Below are positions 55,882 through 64,000 of a stretch of 64,000 bases of DNA, piece after piece. Position numbers and translations under genes: made by a program. Position 1 is the stretch's first letter. Every line of letters starts with the position of its first letter. The notes below the pieces were generated by a model that saw only the letters and a program-made list of their open reading frames with translations, was not told the origin of the DNA and did not search any database. Location of the stretch: NCBI RefSeq assembly GCF_003721595.1, contig NZ_RJJR01000005.1:186001-250000 (forward strand), written 5' to 3'. Origin of the DNA: Hanamia caeni. Its GTDB lineage: Bacteria > Bacteroidota > Bacteroidia > Chitinophagales > Chitinophagaceae.

Positions 55882-58800
55882 ATGAGTTATAAACGTATCA
55901 ATAACATTACCGGGTGGGTGATTTGTGCTATCGCCTGCTTTGTTTACCTGGCTACAATGGAAGCTACCGGCAGCTTTTGGGATTGTGGTGAATTCGCATC
56001 CAGCGCCTATAAACTTCAAATTCCACATCCTCCGGGCGCGCCACTTTTTATTTTGATCGGAAGGTTATTCATGGCGCCATTTTCAAATCCAAACACGGCT
56101 ATACTTGGCCTCAACACCATGAGTGCCCTGATGAGCGGTTTTTGTATTTTATTCCTGTTCTGGACAATAACCCACTTTGCACGAAAACTACTTGAAAAAA
56201 ATAATCCGAATGCCCTTACCGAAGGACAAATCTTTACTATTATGGCCGCCGGAGTTGTGGGGGCGCTGGCATATACTTTCTCAGATTCTTTTTGGTATTC
56301 GGCTGTGGAGTCTGAAGTATACGCCAGCTCGTCTTTTTTTACTGCCATCGTTTTTTGGGCAGCATTGAAATGGGAAGATGCGGTAACCCAGGAAAAATTA
56401 CGGGGAGTAAAAGGGAATTTTACCCCGGCCGACAGGTGGCTTATCTTAATTTTTTATATGGTTGGATTGGCTGTAGGTGTGCATTTGCTGGCCATTCTTA
56501 CTATCCCTGCTATTGTAATGTTATATTATTTCAAAAGATACAAGGTCACAAAATGGGGCACTTTTTGGGCTTTCATCGCTGCATGTGTAGTTACAGGAAT
56601 TGTACAGGTGCCGATGATTCAATGGAGCATTAAGCTGGCTTCTAAATTTGATATCCTTTTCACCAATAGCTTCGGCTTGCCCTTTTTTACTGGCTTTACC
56701 TTCTTTTTTGTTTTAATTGCTTTACTCATTTTTGTGATGCTTCGGGTGGCAAAAAGAAAAGACTGGAACTTTTTGCGCCTGGCCATGTGGGCTTTTGCAT
56801 TTGTCCTTTTAGGATTTTCTACCTATTTCACAACGATGATTCGTTCTAATGCGGATCCGGCTATAGATATGTTCAACGTGGATAACCCTCTTAGTCTTGA
56901 AGGATATCTGACTCGCGAACAATATGGCGACTGGCCGATATTAAAAGGGCAGGATTTCACAGATGAGCCAACAAGCCAGAACTACGAAGATACTTATGTG
57001 AAGGGCGATGATAAATATGTGAAAAAAGGCAAGAAAGTAGTCACCGAATATGATCCTTCAGACCTTCATTTTTTCCCAAGGATGTGGGATAACAGCAATG
57101 ACCAGGGACATGCAGATTATTATGCAAGCTTTGCGGGCATTCAAAAAGATCAGAAAACGGGAAAATATTATGAAAAGCCTACCATGGCGGATAATATTTC
57201 TTTCTTTTTTAGCTACCAGCTTAACTGGATGTACATCCGCTACTTCATGTGGAATTTTGCCGGAAAACAAAATGATTTGCAAGGTATTGATATGGGGAAC
57301 GTTCGCGACGGCAACTGGATTACCGGTATTTCGTTTCTTGACAATGCCCGGCTTGGGGACCAGAGCAAGATGCCTCAAAGCCTGAAAGAAAACAAAGCGA
57401 ACAATAAATTATTTGCCCTGCCTTTAATCCTTGGTATTCTTGGACTTTTATATCAATACCAGAAAGACAAAGAGGATACGTTAGTGGTGGGACTTTTATT
57501 CTTCTTTACGGGGATTGCTATTGTTTTTTACTTAAATCAACCGGGCAATCAGCCGAGGGAACGTGATTATGCTTACGTAGGTTCATTTTATGCATTTGCC
57601 GTTTGGATAGGTATAGGTGTGATGTATGTAAAAGATCTTTTTCAAAAATATATGAAGCCAAATATGGCCAATTACGCTGCCGCCGGGCTGTGCCTTTTGG
57701 CGGTTCCCGTGTTAATGGCTGGCCAGGAATGGAATGATCACGACAGAAGCCAGAAAACACTGGCAAGAGATATAGCAAAAGATTATCTTGAAAGTTGTGC
57801 GCCAAATGCAATATTGATAACTTTTGGCGACAATGATACTTATCCACTCTGGTTCGACCAGGAAGTACTTGGCATTCGCCGCGATGTAAGGGTGATCAAT
57901 TCAAGCCTGCTTGGCACAGATTGGTATTTAAATGAATTGCGCTATAAAATTAATAAGAGCGACCCTGTGCCCCAAATCTGGAACGCCAACCAAATACTGG
58001 GAAGCAACCGGGATGCTATTTATTTCTTCCCCGATCTTCCGGGCGCTAAAGTGGATCAAAATACGCCGATGGATTTGTATAATATGATGAAAAATTATGC
58101 AGGCAGCGACGAGCCTTCAAAAATGTACCAAAATGGAAGCGATTTTATTAATATTTTTCCATCCCAAAATGTAGAAGTTCCTGTGGACACAGCACTGGTA
58201 CGGCAAAACGGAACCGTAAACCCGGACGATACTGTATTATCTAAAATACAATTTACCATTCCTAAAAATGTGCTTCTTAAAAATGAATCAGCGATTCTTA
58301 ATATCATCGCTGCTAACAAATGGAAGCGCCCGATTTATTTTACCGCTCATTATTCTGATCTTGGCTTTGGCCAATATTTGCGGACTGACGGACTTACCTA
58401 CCGGCTGGTGCCTGTGAAAAGTGCTGACGTGAATGACACCTGGGCTTATAATGTAATGATGAAAAAATTTGCTTTTGGCGGTGCCGATAAGCCGGGAACT
58501 TATTTTGACGAAACAAACAGGCAGCAGTTGAACACCCTCAGGATGCAATATTCACAAGTGGCCAATAGTCTTGTTGACAAGGGAAAAATTGACGAAGCAA
58601 AGCAACTTTTAGAAAAGTGTGATAAAAATATGCTACCGGAAAATTTCCCTTACGCAATGGCCTCAAGGCGCGAACAGCAAAACCAGATTTCGGCTCAATT
58701 CTTATTAGCGGCCTACAGGGCAGGCGATACCGTACTCGCCAAGAAAATATCAAATGCTTTGCGGGCGGATCTTGAACAGCAGGTAATGTATTTTAACAGC

Positions 58801-58992
58801 CTTAATGAAAACCGGCAGCAGTATCTCGCGTACGACAACCAGATTGTTACTCAATTGTTGCAGCAATTACAAGGTATGGAACAATATTTTACCAAGCCTT
58901 TAATGAATTTGCCATCACCAGAAAGTACCAATAAGGTAATTACAAATACACCTGCGCTACAAAACGATACGCAGCCGCACGATAAGCCCTAA
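55882..58992 (+). CDS. DUF2723 family membrane protein (predicted glycosyltransferase)
   Basis: 1036 residues from the ATG at 55882 (MSYKRINNITGW). The N-terminal half has about 11-13 hydrophobic helices and the motif FWDCGEF with HPPGAP, typical of DUF2723 and of protein-O-mannosyltransferase-like GT-C folds; the C-terminal half (about 560-1036) is soluble with GDNDTYPLW, WKRPIYFT and two short helical repeats. GT-C relatives move sugars from lipid carriers to proteins. In Bacteroidota O-glycosylation is common, so a protein mannosyltransferase or GT117 role is plausible but not proven. Monocistronic with a terminator. Confidence 0.82.
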   Translation: MSYKRINNITGWVICAIACFVYLATMEATGSFWDCGEFASSAYKLQIPHPPGAPLFILIGRLFMAPFSNPNTAILGLNTMSALMSGFCILFLFWTITHFARKLLEKNNPNALTEGQIFTIMAAGVVGALAYTFSDSFWYSAVESEVYASSSFFTAIVFWAALKWEDAVTQEKLRGVKGNFTPADRWLILIFYMVGLAVGVHLLAILTIPAIVMLYYFKRYKVTKWGTFWAFIAACVVTGIVQVPMIQWSIKLASKFDILFTNSFGLPFFTGFTFFFVLIALLIFVMLRVAKRKDWNFLRLAMWAFAFVLLGFSTYFTTMIRSNADPAIDMFNVDNPLSLEGYLTREQYGDWPILKGQDFTDEPTSQNYEDTYVKGDDKYVKKGKKVVTEYDPSDLHFFPRMWDNSNDQGHADYYASFAGIQKDQKTGKYYEKPTMADNISFFFSYQLNWMYIRYFMWNFAGKQNDLQGIDMGNVRDGNWITGISFLDNARLGDQSKMPQSLKENKANNKLFALPLILGILGLLYQYQKDKEDTLVVGLLFFFTGIAIVFYLNQPGNQPRERDYAYVGSFYAFAVWIGIGVMYVKDLFQKYMKPNMANYAAAGLCLLAVPVLMAGQEWNDHDRSQKTLARDIAKDYLESCAPNAILITFGDNDTYPLWFDQEVLGIRRDVRVINSSLLGTDWYLNELRYKINKSDPVPQIWNANQILGSNRDAIYFFPDLPGAKVDQNTPMDLYNMMKNYAGSDEPSKMYQNGSDFINIFPSQNVEVPVDTALVRQNGTVNPDDTVLSKIQFTIPKNVLLKNESAILNIIAANKWKRPIYFTAHYSDLGFGQYLRTDGLTYRLVPVKSADVNDTWAYNVMMKKFAFGGADKPGTYFDETNRQQLNTLRMQYSQVANSLVDKGKIDEAKQLLEKCDKNMLPENFPYAMASRREQQNQISAQFLLAAYRAGDTVLAKKISNALRADLEQQVMYFNSLNENRQQYLAYDNQIVTQLLQQLQGMEQYFTKPLMNLPSPESTNKVITNTPALQNDTQPHDKP

Positions 58993-59014
58993 AAAGAACA
59001 ATTATTTAAATTTG

Positions 59015-59047
59015 AAATCCCGGCCTTTTATATTGCCGGGATTTTTT
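59015..59047 (+). terminator. Terminator of the DUF2723 gene
   Basis: AAATCCCGGC (59015-59024) pairs with GCCGGGATTT (59035-59044), 10-base loop, then TTT. Confidence 0.88.
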
Positions 59048-59130
59048 ATGTCTTAATAAAAAGATTCTAAATGACATCAGAATCTGGCGTCCATTTCAAA
59101 ATTTTTCAATAAACCACAAAGTGAGCTTTT

Positions 59131-59150
59131 ACAGTGAATAAACAAATACA
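59131..59150 (+). repeat. CAGTAAAC-type motif, copy before the VWA gene
   Basis: ACAGTGAATAAACAAATACA, related to the kynU copy (CAGTAAACAAACAAATA) with changes at three positions, 46 bases before the ATG at 59196. Confidence 0.4.
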
Positions 59151-59195
59151 GCAGATTTTTATTTTACCTTTATACAAAACAATCCGTAACATTCA

Positions 59196-60293
59196 ATGCG
59201 ATTCAATAATTTTTCCAAGTTCGATCCGAATGCAAACAGCAAATCAACTTTCGACAGCCTGTTGAATATTTTTATGCAATTGCTCACTTATACAAGCGGC
59301 GATGTCGGCGAAGCGCTAAACTGGCTTACTGAACTAGACAAAGAGTATAATCTTACCAATGATGAATATGGAATGGGCGATTTTATTGATGATTTGAAGG
59401 ACAAAGGATATATTGATGATAATAAGCAAACCGGCGAAATTAAAATAACACCAAAGACGGAACAGGGCATCAGAAAACGCAGCCTGGAAGAGATTTTTGG
59501 AAAATTAAAAAAATCAAGAACAGGTAATCACAACACTTATAAACCGGGAACCGGCGATGAGATTAACCCGGAAACGCGGCCTTTCCAGTTTGGAGATACC
59601 CTTGAACAAATTGATTTTACCTCATCCATACGAAATGCGCAAATAAACCATGGCACCGAAAGTTTTATGATGCATGAAGATGACTTGGAAATCCGCGAAA
59701 CAGATTTTAAAGCCCAGACTTCTACTGTATTAATGATTGATATTTCGCATAGCATGATTTTGTATGGGGAAGACAGAATTACGCCTGCAAAAAAAGTGGC
59801 GATGGCCCTGAGCGAACTTATCACTACAAAGTACCCGAAAGATACTTTGGATATCGTAGTATTTGGAAACGACGCGTGGACGGTTGAAATTAAGGATCTC
59901 CCTTATTTACAAGTTGGCCCTTATCATACCAACACAGTTGCAGGATTGGAACTGGCGATGGATATTTTAAGGAGAAGAAAAAATCCAAACAAGCAAATTT
60001 TTATGATTACCGATGGAAAGCCGACATGCCTGAAAGTGGGAAAAAGATATTACAAAAATAGTTTTGGTGTGGATAGAAGAATTCTGAACCGTTGTTTGAA
60101 TCTTGCAGCGCAATGTAAGAAATTAAAAATACCCATCACCACTTTTATGATCGCCAGTGATCCTTACCTCCAGAGATTTGTGACAGAATTTACGGAGACC
60201 AATAACGGCAAAGCTTTCTTTGCATCGCTCGACAGATTGGGCGCTTTCATCTTTAAGGATTTTGAAAGTGGGAAAAGAAAAACGGTGTATTGA
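59196..60293 (+). CDS. VWA-domain protein paired with a Mg-chelatase-like AAA+ ATPase
   Basis: 365 residues, soluble. The N-terminal region (1-110) is helical and charged. The von Willebrand A domain (about 175-350) has the MIDAS motif DISHS (Asp182, Ser184, Ser186), TDGKPT, and a basic C-terminus. It is followed 79 bases later by a Mg-chelatase-like AAA+ protein. VWA plus AAA+ pairs of this sort (BchD/I, MoxR/CoxE) insert metals or remodel protein complexes. The client is not shown here. Confidence 0.82.
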   Translation: MRFNNFSKFDPNANSKSTFDSLLNIFMQLLTYTSGDVGEALNWLTELDKEYNLTNDEYGMGDFIDDLKDKGYIDDNKQTGEIKITPKTEQGIRKRSLEEIFGKLKKSRTGNHNTYKPGTGDEINPETRPFQFGDTLEQIDFTSSIRNAQINHGTESFMMHEDDLEIRETDFKAQTSTVLMIDISHSMILYGEDRITPAKKVAMALSELITTKYPKDTLDIVVFGNDAWTVEIKDLPYLQVGPYHTNTVAGLELAMDILRRRKNPNKQIFMITDGKPTCLKVGKRYYKNSFGVDRRILNRCLNLAAQCKKLKIPITTFMIASDPYLQRFVTEFTETNNGKAFFASLDRLGAFIFKDFESGKRKTVY

Positions 60294-60372
60294 TTGATCT
60301 TTAATGAACTTCGAATTGAATTAAACCGTAAATTTAAGAGAACAGAAAAGTGAGAAAATTTAAGAAAAAATA

Positions 60373-61887
60373 ATGCAAATAAAAGATATAAAAACCCTCG
60401 GACAACTTAAAGAAATCAATTACAAACCCAGGTCAGTAAAAGAAGAAATAAGGGAGAATCTTATTAAGAAAATTGGCAAAAAGGAAGTCACTTTCCGCGG
60501 GATCATCGGCTATGAAGATTCTGTGATTCCCGATACTGAAAGAGCGCTGCTTTCCCGGCATAATATTCTTTTTCTTGGTTTACGCGGACAGGCTAAAACC
60601 CGTATGGCGCGGCAAATGACAGAGTTGCTGGACGAATATATTCCCATCGTTGAAGGAAGCGAGGTAAATGATGATCCTTTTAAGCCATTGAGCAAATATG
60701 CCCGCGATTTGGTAGATGAAAAAGGTGACAACAGTCCGATAGATTGGCTGCATCGCAGCGAGAGATATGGTGAAAAGCTGGCAACCCCGGATGTAAGTGT
60801 TGCTGATCTGATTGGTGATATCGATCCGATAAAGGCTGCTAACCTGAAGCTGAGCTATGCTGATGAAAAAGTGATTCATTATGGAATTATTCCACGCAGC
60901 AACCGCGGAATTTTTGTAATAAATGAATTGCCCGATTTGCAGGCGCGCATACAGGTTTCTTTATTTAATATTCTTGAAGAAGGCGATTTGCAAATACGCG
61001 GCTTTAAGCTGAGGCTGCCATTAGACATCCTGTTTGTGTTCACCGCCAACCCCGAAGATTATACCAATCGCGGTGCAATAGTTACCCCTTTAAAAGATAG
61101 AATCGAAAGCCAGATACTTACGCATTATCCTACTAATATTGAAAATTCTCTTTTTATTACCGAGCAGGAAGCTTCCATCCATAGCGACCAGGTAAAAAAA
61201 GTACAGGTAAGCGATTTGATAAAGCGATTAATAGAACAGGTTTCTTTTGAAGCACGCGGCAGCGAATTTGTTGATAAAAAAAGCGGGGTCTCGGCCAGGC
61301 TTACCATTTCGGCTTTCGAAAACGCTGTGAGCGCCGCAGAACGGCGCGCTATCATGAATAAAGAAAAAGAAACACAGGTATGGGTAAGCGATCTTACAGG
61401 AATTATTCCTTCCATTACCGGCAAAATAGAATTGGTATATGAAGGTGAACAGGAAGGGCCTTTCCAGGTGGCGTATAACTTGTTGGAAAAATCTATCAGG
61501 ACTCAATTTGTAAAATATTTTCCTAATCCTGATTCTCTAAAGAAAAAAAGAAATAACCGTGAAGGTGTCGTTAACGAAAACCCCTACAATGCGATTACAC
61601 AATGGTTCGATAGCGGAAACCAGCTAAACATTTCTTTCGATATGAAAGATGAGGATAAAATCCAATTGTTATATAAGGTGGACGGCTTGTTTGGGTTGGT
61701 AAAAAAACATTTTCCTGCGGCAAGCACAAAAGAGAATGCTTTGTTGATGGAGTTTATATTACATGGTTTATCTTCTTTTTCGTTAATCAGCAAAAAAGTA
61801 TTTGAAGGAAAAGTTGAATTCAAAGATCTGATGGGAAGCATGATAAATCTTAGCTCGCAATCCTTCTCTGATGAAGAGCTGGAATAG
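60373..61887 (+). CDS. AAA+ ATPase of the magnesium-chelatase (ChlI-like) group
   Basis: 504 residues. Walker A is GLRGQAKT (69-76); the Walker B position reads FVINELPDL (Asn184-Glu185 in place of Asp-Glu), then sensor 1 FTANPEDYTNRG with Asn225. Residues about 310-420 are helical and would be the lid. The C-terminal part (about 420-504) is a small domain of unknown role. It pairs with the VWA gene upstream. The Asn in the Walker B is usual in this subgroup and need not stop ATP hydrolysis. Together they look like a protein-remodelling machine. Confidence 0.84.
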   Translation: MQIKDIKTLGQLKEINYKPRSVKEEIRENLIKKIGKKEVTFRGIIGYEDSVIPDTERALLSRHNILFLGLRGQAKTRMARQMTELLDEYIPIVEGSEVNDDPFKPLSKYARDLVDEKGDNSPIDWLHRSERYGEKLATPDVSVADLIGDIDPIKAANLKLSYADEKVIHYGIIPRSNRGIFVINELPDLQARIQVSLFNILEEGDLQIRGFKLRLPLDILFVFTANPEDYTNRGAIVTPLKDRIESQILTHYPTNIENSLFITEQEASIHSDQVKKVQVSDLIKRLIEQVSFEARGSEFVDKKSGVSARLTISAFENAVSAAERRAIMNKEKETQVWVSDLTGIIPSITGKIELVYEGEQEGPFQVAYNLLEKSIRTQFVKYFPNPDSLKKKRNNREGVVNENPYNAITQWFDSGNQLNISFDMKDEDKIQLLYKVDGLFGLVKKHFPAASTKENALLMEFILHGLSSFSLISKKVFEGKVEFKDLMGSMINLSSQSFSDEELE

Positions 61888-62035
61888 TTTTATTTTGATG
61901 AAAAGTAAAACCGGTTTTAGATTCAGGCATTTTAATAATCCTGGTTATAAAATAATTATTTCTTCGGATAAAAATAAGCGTGAGCATGACCGGGAGGTTT
62001 ATAGGATTTATTTAATTAATTTTTGCATCCGGAAA

Positions 62036-62067
62036 TTTATTAACTGAAATTAATTTTTGTAAATTTG
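62036..62067 (+). promoter_or_regulatory. Promoter of ssrA
   Basis: TTTA (62036-62039), 20 bases, then TAAATTTG (62060-62067), exact to TAnnTTTG, 17 bases before the mature 5' end. The layout is the same as at rpoB. Confidence 0.65.
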
Positions 62068-62084
62068 TTGATTCACTAAATCCC

Positions 62085-62453
62085 GGGGCTGACCGGTTTT
62101 GACAGCATAGTTCTTTGTAAGTATAAGCATGTAGCGCGTTGCGTAATTAGCGCTTTAATCTGAATACGAAAACTTTAAATGGCAATAACAATTTTGCCAT
62201 GGCTGCGTAATCGATAGATTCGCTTCCATTAGGGCCGTTGAGCTGGTCAGGCCTGTTGCCACGCTCTTCCGCCGACTCAAAATAAAACGGGCTGCTGCAA
62301 TTGAAGGCTGTGACAATTGCTTAAGACTATTCAGCTACGGAAATAGTTGGTTTGTTTTGCTCCTGCTTTTTCCCGACAAATAATGCAAAACTAAACATGT
62401 AGAAGGCTTACGGCGGATGTGTTTGGACCAGGGTTCGAATCCCTGCAGCTCCA
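62085..62453 (+). ncRNA. ssrA: Transfer-messenger RNA
   Basis: Rescues stalled ribosomes by acting as tRNA-Ala and then as a short message. The 5' end GGGGCTGACC pairs with the 3' CAGCTCC (62446-62452; one G-U pair) to form the acceptor stem, followed by discriminator A at 62453. The T-arm is CAGGG-TTCGAAT-CCCTG. CCA is not encoded and must be added. It is one-piece. The tag frame at 62181-62210 gives GNNNFAMAA and a TAA stop. The D-like region and pseudoknots fill the rest. It is followed by an inverted-repeat terminator and then metE on the opposite strand. Confidence 0.95.
62181..62210 (+). other. tmRNA tag-encoding frame
   Basis: GGC AAT AAC AAT TTT GCC ATG GCT GCG TAA encodes GNNNFAMAA. 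The charged alanine adds the first residue, giving AGNNNFAMAA. The hydrophobic C-terminus ending in Ala-Ala is the signal read by ClpXP-type proteases. The resume codon is the GGC at 62181, inferred from the usual tag length. Confidence 0.8.
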
Positions 62454-62456
62454 CAT

Positions 62457-62494
62457 AAGAAGGCCTCCATTACTGAACGTATGGAGGCCTTCTT
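62457..62494. terminator. Inverted repeat between ssrA and metE
   Basis: AAGAAGGCCTCCAT (62457-62470) and ATGGAGGCCTTCTT (62481-62494) form a perfect 14-bp stem with a 10-base loop. The U-run is short on both strands. It lies between convergent genes and probably ends both transcripts. Confidence 0.8.
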
Positions 62495-62544
62495 TGCTTC
62501 ATATCCCACTTCTGGCCTTAATTAAAACCATGGTACCATTCAGT

Positions 62545-64000
62545 CTAAACTTCGGCCGGTATTACCGCTTCCTTTCTTAATATCTTTGCCGCATCTACCA
62601 TTGCTTCCAGGGCTGCCTTCGTTTCGGGCCATGCCCGGGTTTTTAATCCGCAATCAGGATTTACCCACAATTGTTTTGCAGGAATAACTTTGCTGGCTTT
62701 ATGAATCAAATCTATCATTTCTTCTTTTGATGGCACCCGTGGCGAATGAATATCATACACGCCCGGACCGATATCGTTCGGATATTTAAATGCTGCAAAT
62801 ACATCCAGTAATTCCATTTGTGATCGCGAAGTTTCTATAGTAATGACATCGGCGTCCATGGCCGCAATATCTTCAATAATGTCATTAAATTCTGAATAGC
62901 ACATGTGTGTATGAACCTGGGTTTCATCCTTCACGCCTGAGGCGGAAATCTTAAACGCCTTAACAGCCCAATCTAAATAATTACGCCAGTTTTCTTTGCG
63001 TAATGGCAACCCCTCACGAAGTGCCGGCTCATCAATTTGAAGGATTTTGATATTTGCATTTTCAAGATCAGCAACTTCGTCACGTATTGCAAAAGCAATC
63101 TGCATGCACGTTTCAGCGTGCGGCTGGTCATTGCGCACGAAACTCCATTGCAGTATGGTAACCGGCCCGGTCAACATTCCTTTTACCAATTTTTTCGTCA
63201 ATGATTGAGCAAACTTTGTATAATAAAGGGTCATCGGATGTTTTCTTTCCACATCGCCAACAATGATCGGGGGCTTCACACAGCGGCTGCCATAGCTTTG
63301 CACCCATCCGTTTTTAGTAAACACGAATCCATCCAGTTGTTCGCCAAAATATTCCACCATGTCATTGCGCTCAAATTCACCATGCACTAACACATCAATT
63401 CCTGATTCTTCCTGCCAGCGGATAGATGATTCAATTTCTTTTTTTACGAGGCTATCATATTCCTCATTGGCAATTTCTCCTTTCTTCAGTTTGGCTCTCC
63501 ATCCCCGTACTTCTTTTGTTTGCGGGAAAGAGCCGATAGTAGTAGTAGGAAATAAGGGAAGGTTTAACTGCTTTTGTTGTATGGCTTTTCTTTTAGAAAA
63601 TGGACTTTGACGATTTAAGTCTTTATCAGAAAACTTTTTTATCCTGTCCTGAATTTTTTGCTTATGAATAAGAGCGGATTGTTTTTTTTCATCAATCGCT
63701 TTTTTATTATCGGTCAGCTTGCGCAGATTTTCTGTTGAGGGATTTTCTTCTGAAAGCGCAGCCAACGTTGCTACTTCATCAATTTTTTGTTTGGCAAAAG
63801 CCATCCAGTTTTTAATTGTTGACGGAAGATTTTTTTCATCAGTTTCTAAATCCAAATCACAAGGCACATGGAGCAACGAACAGGAGGGCGCAATCATAAT
63901 TCTGTCGGCGCCGATAGCTTCTTTCGCTTTTGCTATCAATAGAAGTGAATTCGTAAAATCATTTTTCCAGATATTTCTGCCATCGGTAAGGCCTAATGAT
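62545..64000 (-). CDS. metE: Cobalamin-independent methionine synthase (3' part)
   Basis: MetE transfers a methyl group from 5-methyltetrahydropteroyltriglutamate to homocysteine. The 5' end lies beyond position 64000; about 485 codons are present of an expected 750-770, and the frame is open to the window edge (GLTDGRNIWKNDF is read there). The C-terminal catalytic domain shows VLVHGEFERNDMVEYFGE, MLTGPVTILQWSF, QIDEPALREGLPL, the zinc-ligand segment HTHMCYSEF, the ITIETSRS glutamate and VNPDCGLKTR with the last Cys. It is convergent with ssrA. Confidence 0.97.
   Translation of the reverse strand, partial: SLGLTDGRNIWKNDFTNSLLLIAKAKEAIGADRIMIAPSCSLLHVPCDLDLETDEKNLPSTIKNWMAFAKQKIDEVATLAALSEENPSTENLRKLTDNKKAIDEKKQSALIHKQKIQDRIKKFSDKDLNRQSPFSKRKAIQQKQLNLPLFPTTTIGSFPQTKEVRGWRAKLKKGEIANEEYDSLVKKEIESSIRWQEESGIDVLVHGEFERNDMVEYFGEQLDGFVFTKNGWVQSYGSRCVKPPIIVGDVERKHPMTLYYTKFAQSLTKKLVKGMLTGPVTILQWSFVRNDQPHAETCMQIAFAIRDEVADLENANIKILQIDEPALREGLPLRKENWRNYLDWAVKAFKISASGVKDETQVHTHMCYSEFNDIIEDIAAMDADVITIETSRSQMELLDVFAAFKYPNDIGPGVYDIHSPRVPSKEEMIDLIHKASKVIPAKQLWVNPDCGLKTRAWPETKAALEAMVDAAKILRKEAVIPAEV

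Noticed and set aside
60294..60372. Possible separate promoter between the VWA and AAA+ genes
   Set aside because: No TAnnTTTG element is present; co-transcription is the simpler reading.

Overview
The window reads as a chromosomal segment of a Bacteroidota bacterium, most likely of the Chitinophagaceae or a close relative. The evidence is AT-rich DNA of moderate GC, a GldJ and a PorV of the gliding/type IX secretion apparatus, a secreted protein with a gliding-motility-type C-terminal sorting domain, an Oar-like TonB-dependent receptor, the long three-domain form of IspG, a DUF4295 protein beside rpmG, and promoters that fit the Bacteroidota pattern (TTG or TTTA, 20 bases, TAnnTTTG). No Shine-Dalgarno-like sequences stand out. 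I see no phage, insertion sequence, CRISPR array, tRNA or rRNA.

Layout. 1-3.4 kb: an AT-rich unknown exported protein, a GH18 chitinase with a decayed second copy of its 3' end, and an azurin-like cupredoxin lipoprotein. 3.7-11.9 kb: rpoB-rpoC, without the usual rplKAJL genes upstream. 12.2-15.7 kb: a lipid-linked-saccharide flippase and the split ATP synthase pair atpD-atpC. 15.8-22.3 kb: a 1012-residue AsmA-family protein, then gldJ and porV back to back. 22.4-26.8 kb: ispF, dut, a DUF4292 lipoprotein, an EnvC-like protein with a degenerate LytM domain, a gamma-carbonic anhydrase and two small unknown proteins. 26.9-31.9 kb: 3-hydroxyacyl-CoA dehydrogenase, a glutamine amidotransferase, DUF962, YigZ, kynureninase and pyrF. 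32-38.4 kb: the sorted lectin/PKD protein, a small lipoprotein and the TonB receptor. 38.6-50 kb: nadB, ispG, a BatB-BatC fusion, a class D beta-lactamase-like lipoprotein that has lost its catalytic residues, a DUF3109 protein, endonuclease III, EcsC, L-2-hydroxyglutarate oxidase and nicotinate phosphoribosyltransferase. 50-53.9 kb (minus strand): a rpmB-rpmG-DUF4295-ftsY-rimO series ending in a VapBC-like pair. 54-64 kb: thioredoxin, OsmC, an EamA transporter, a DUF2723 membrane protein, a VWA/AAA+ pair, tmRNA (ssrA) and the 3' part of metE.

How it fits together. Most of the window is core information processing (RNA polymerase, ribosomal proteins, FtsY, RimO, tmRNA), energy (ATP synthase), NAD supply (kynU, nadB, pncB), isoprenoid synthesis (ispF, ispG) and envelope biology (AsmA, GldJ, PorV, EnvC, Bat fusion, DUF2723). 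The least explained items are the degenerate OXA-fold lipoprotein, a short CAGTAAAC-type motif that recurs upstream of at least eight genes, and GCTAA-based tandem heptamers/octamers in spacers inside three core gene sets.
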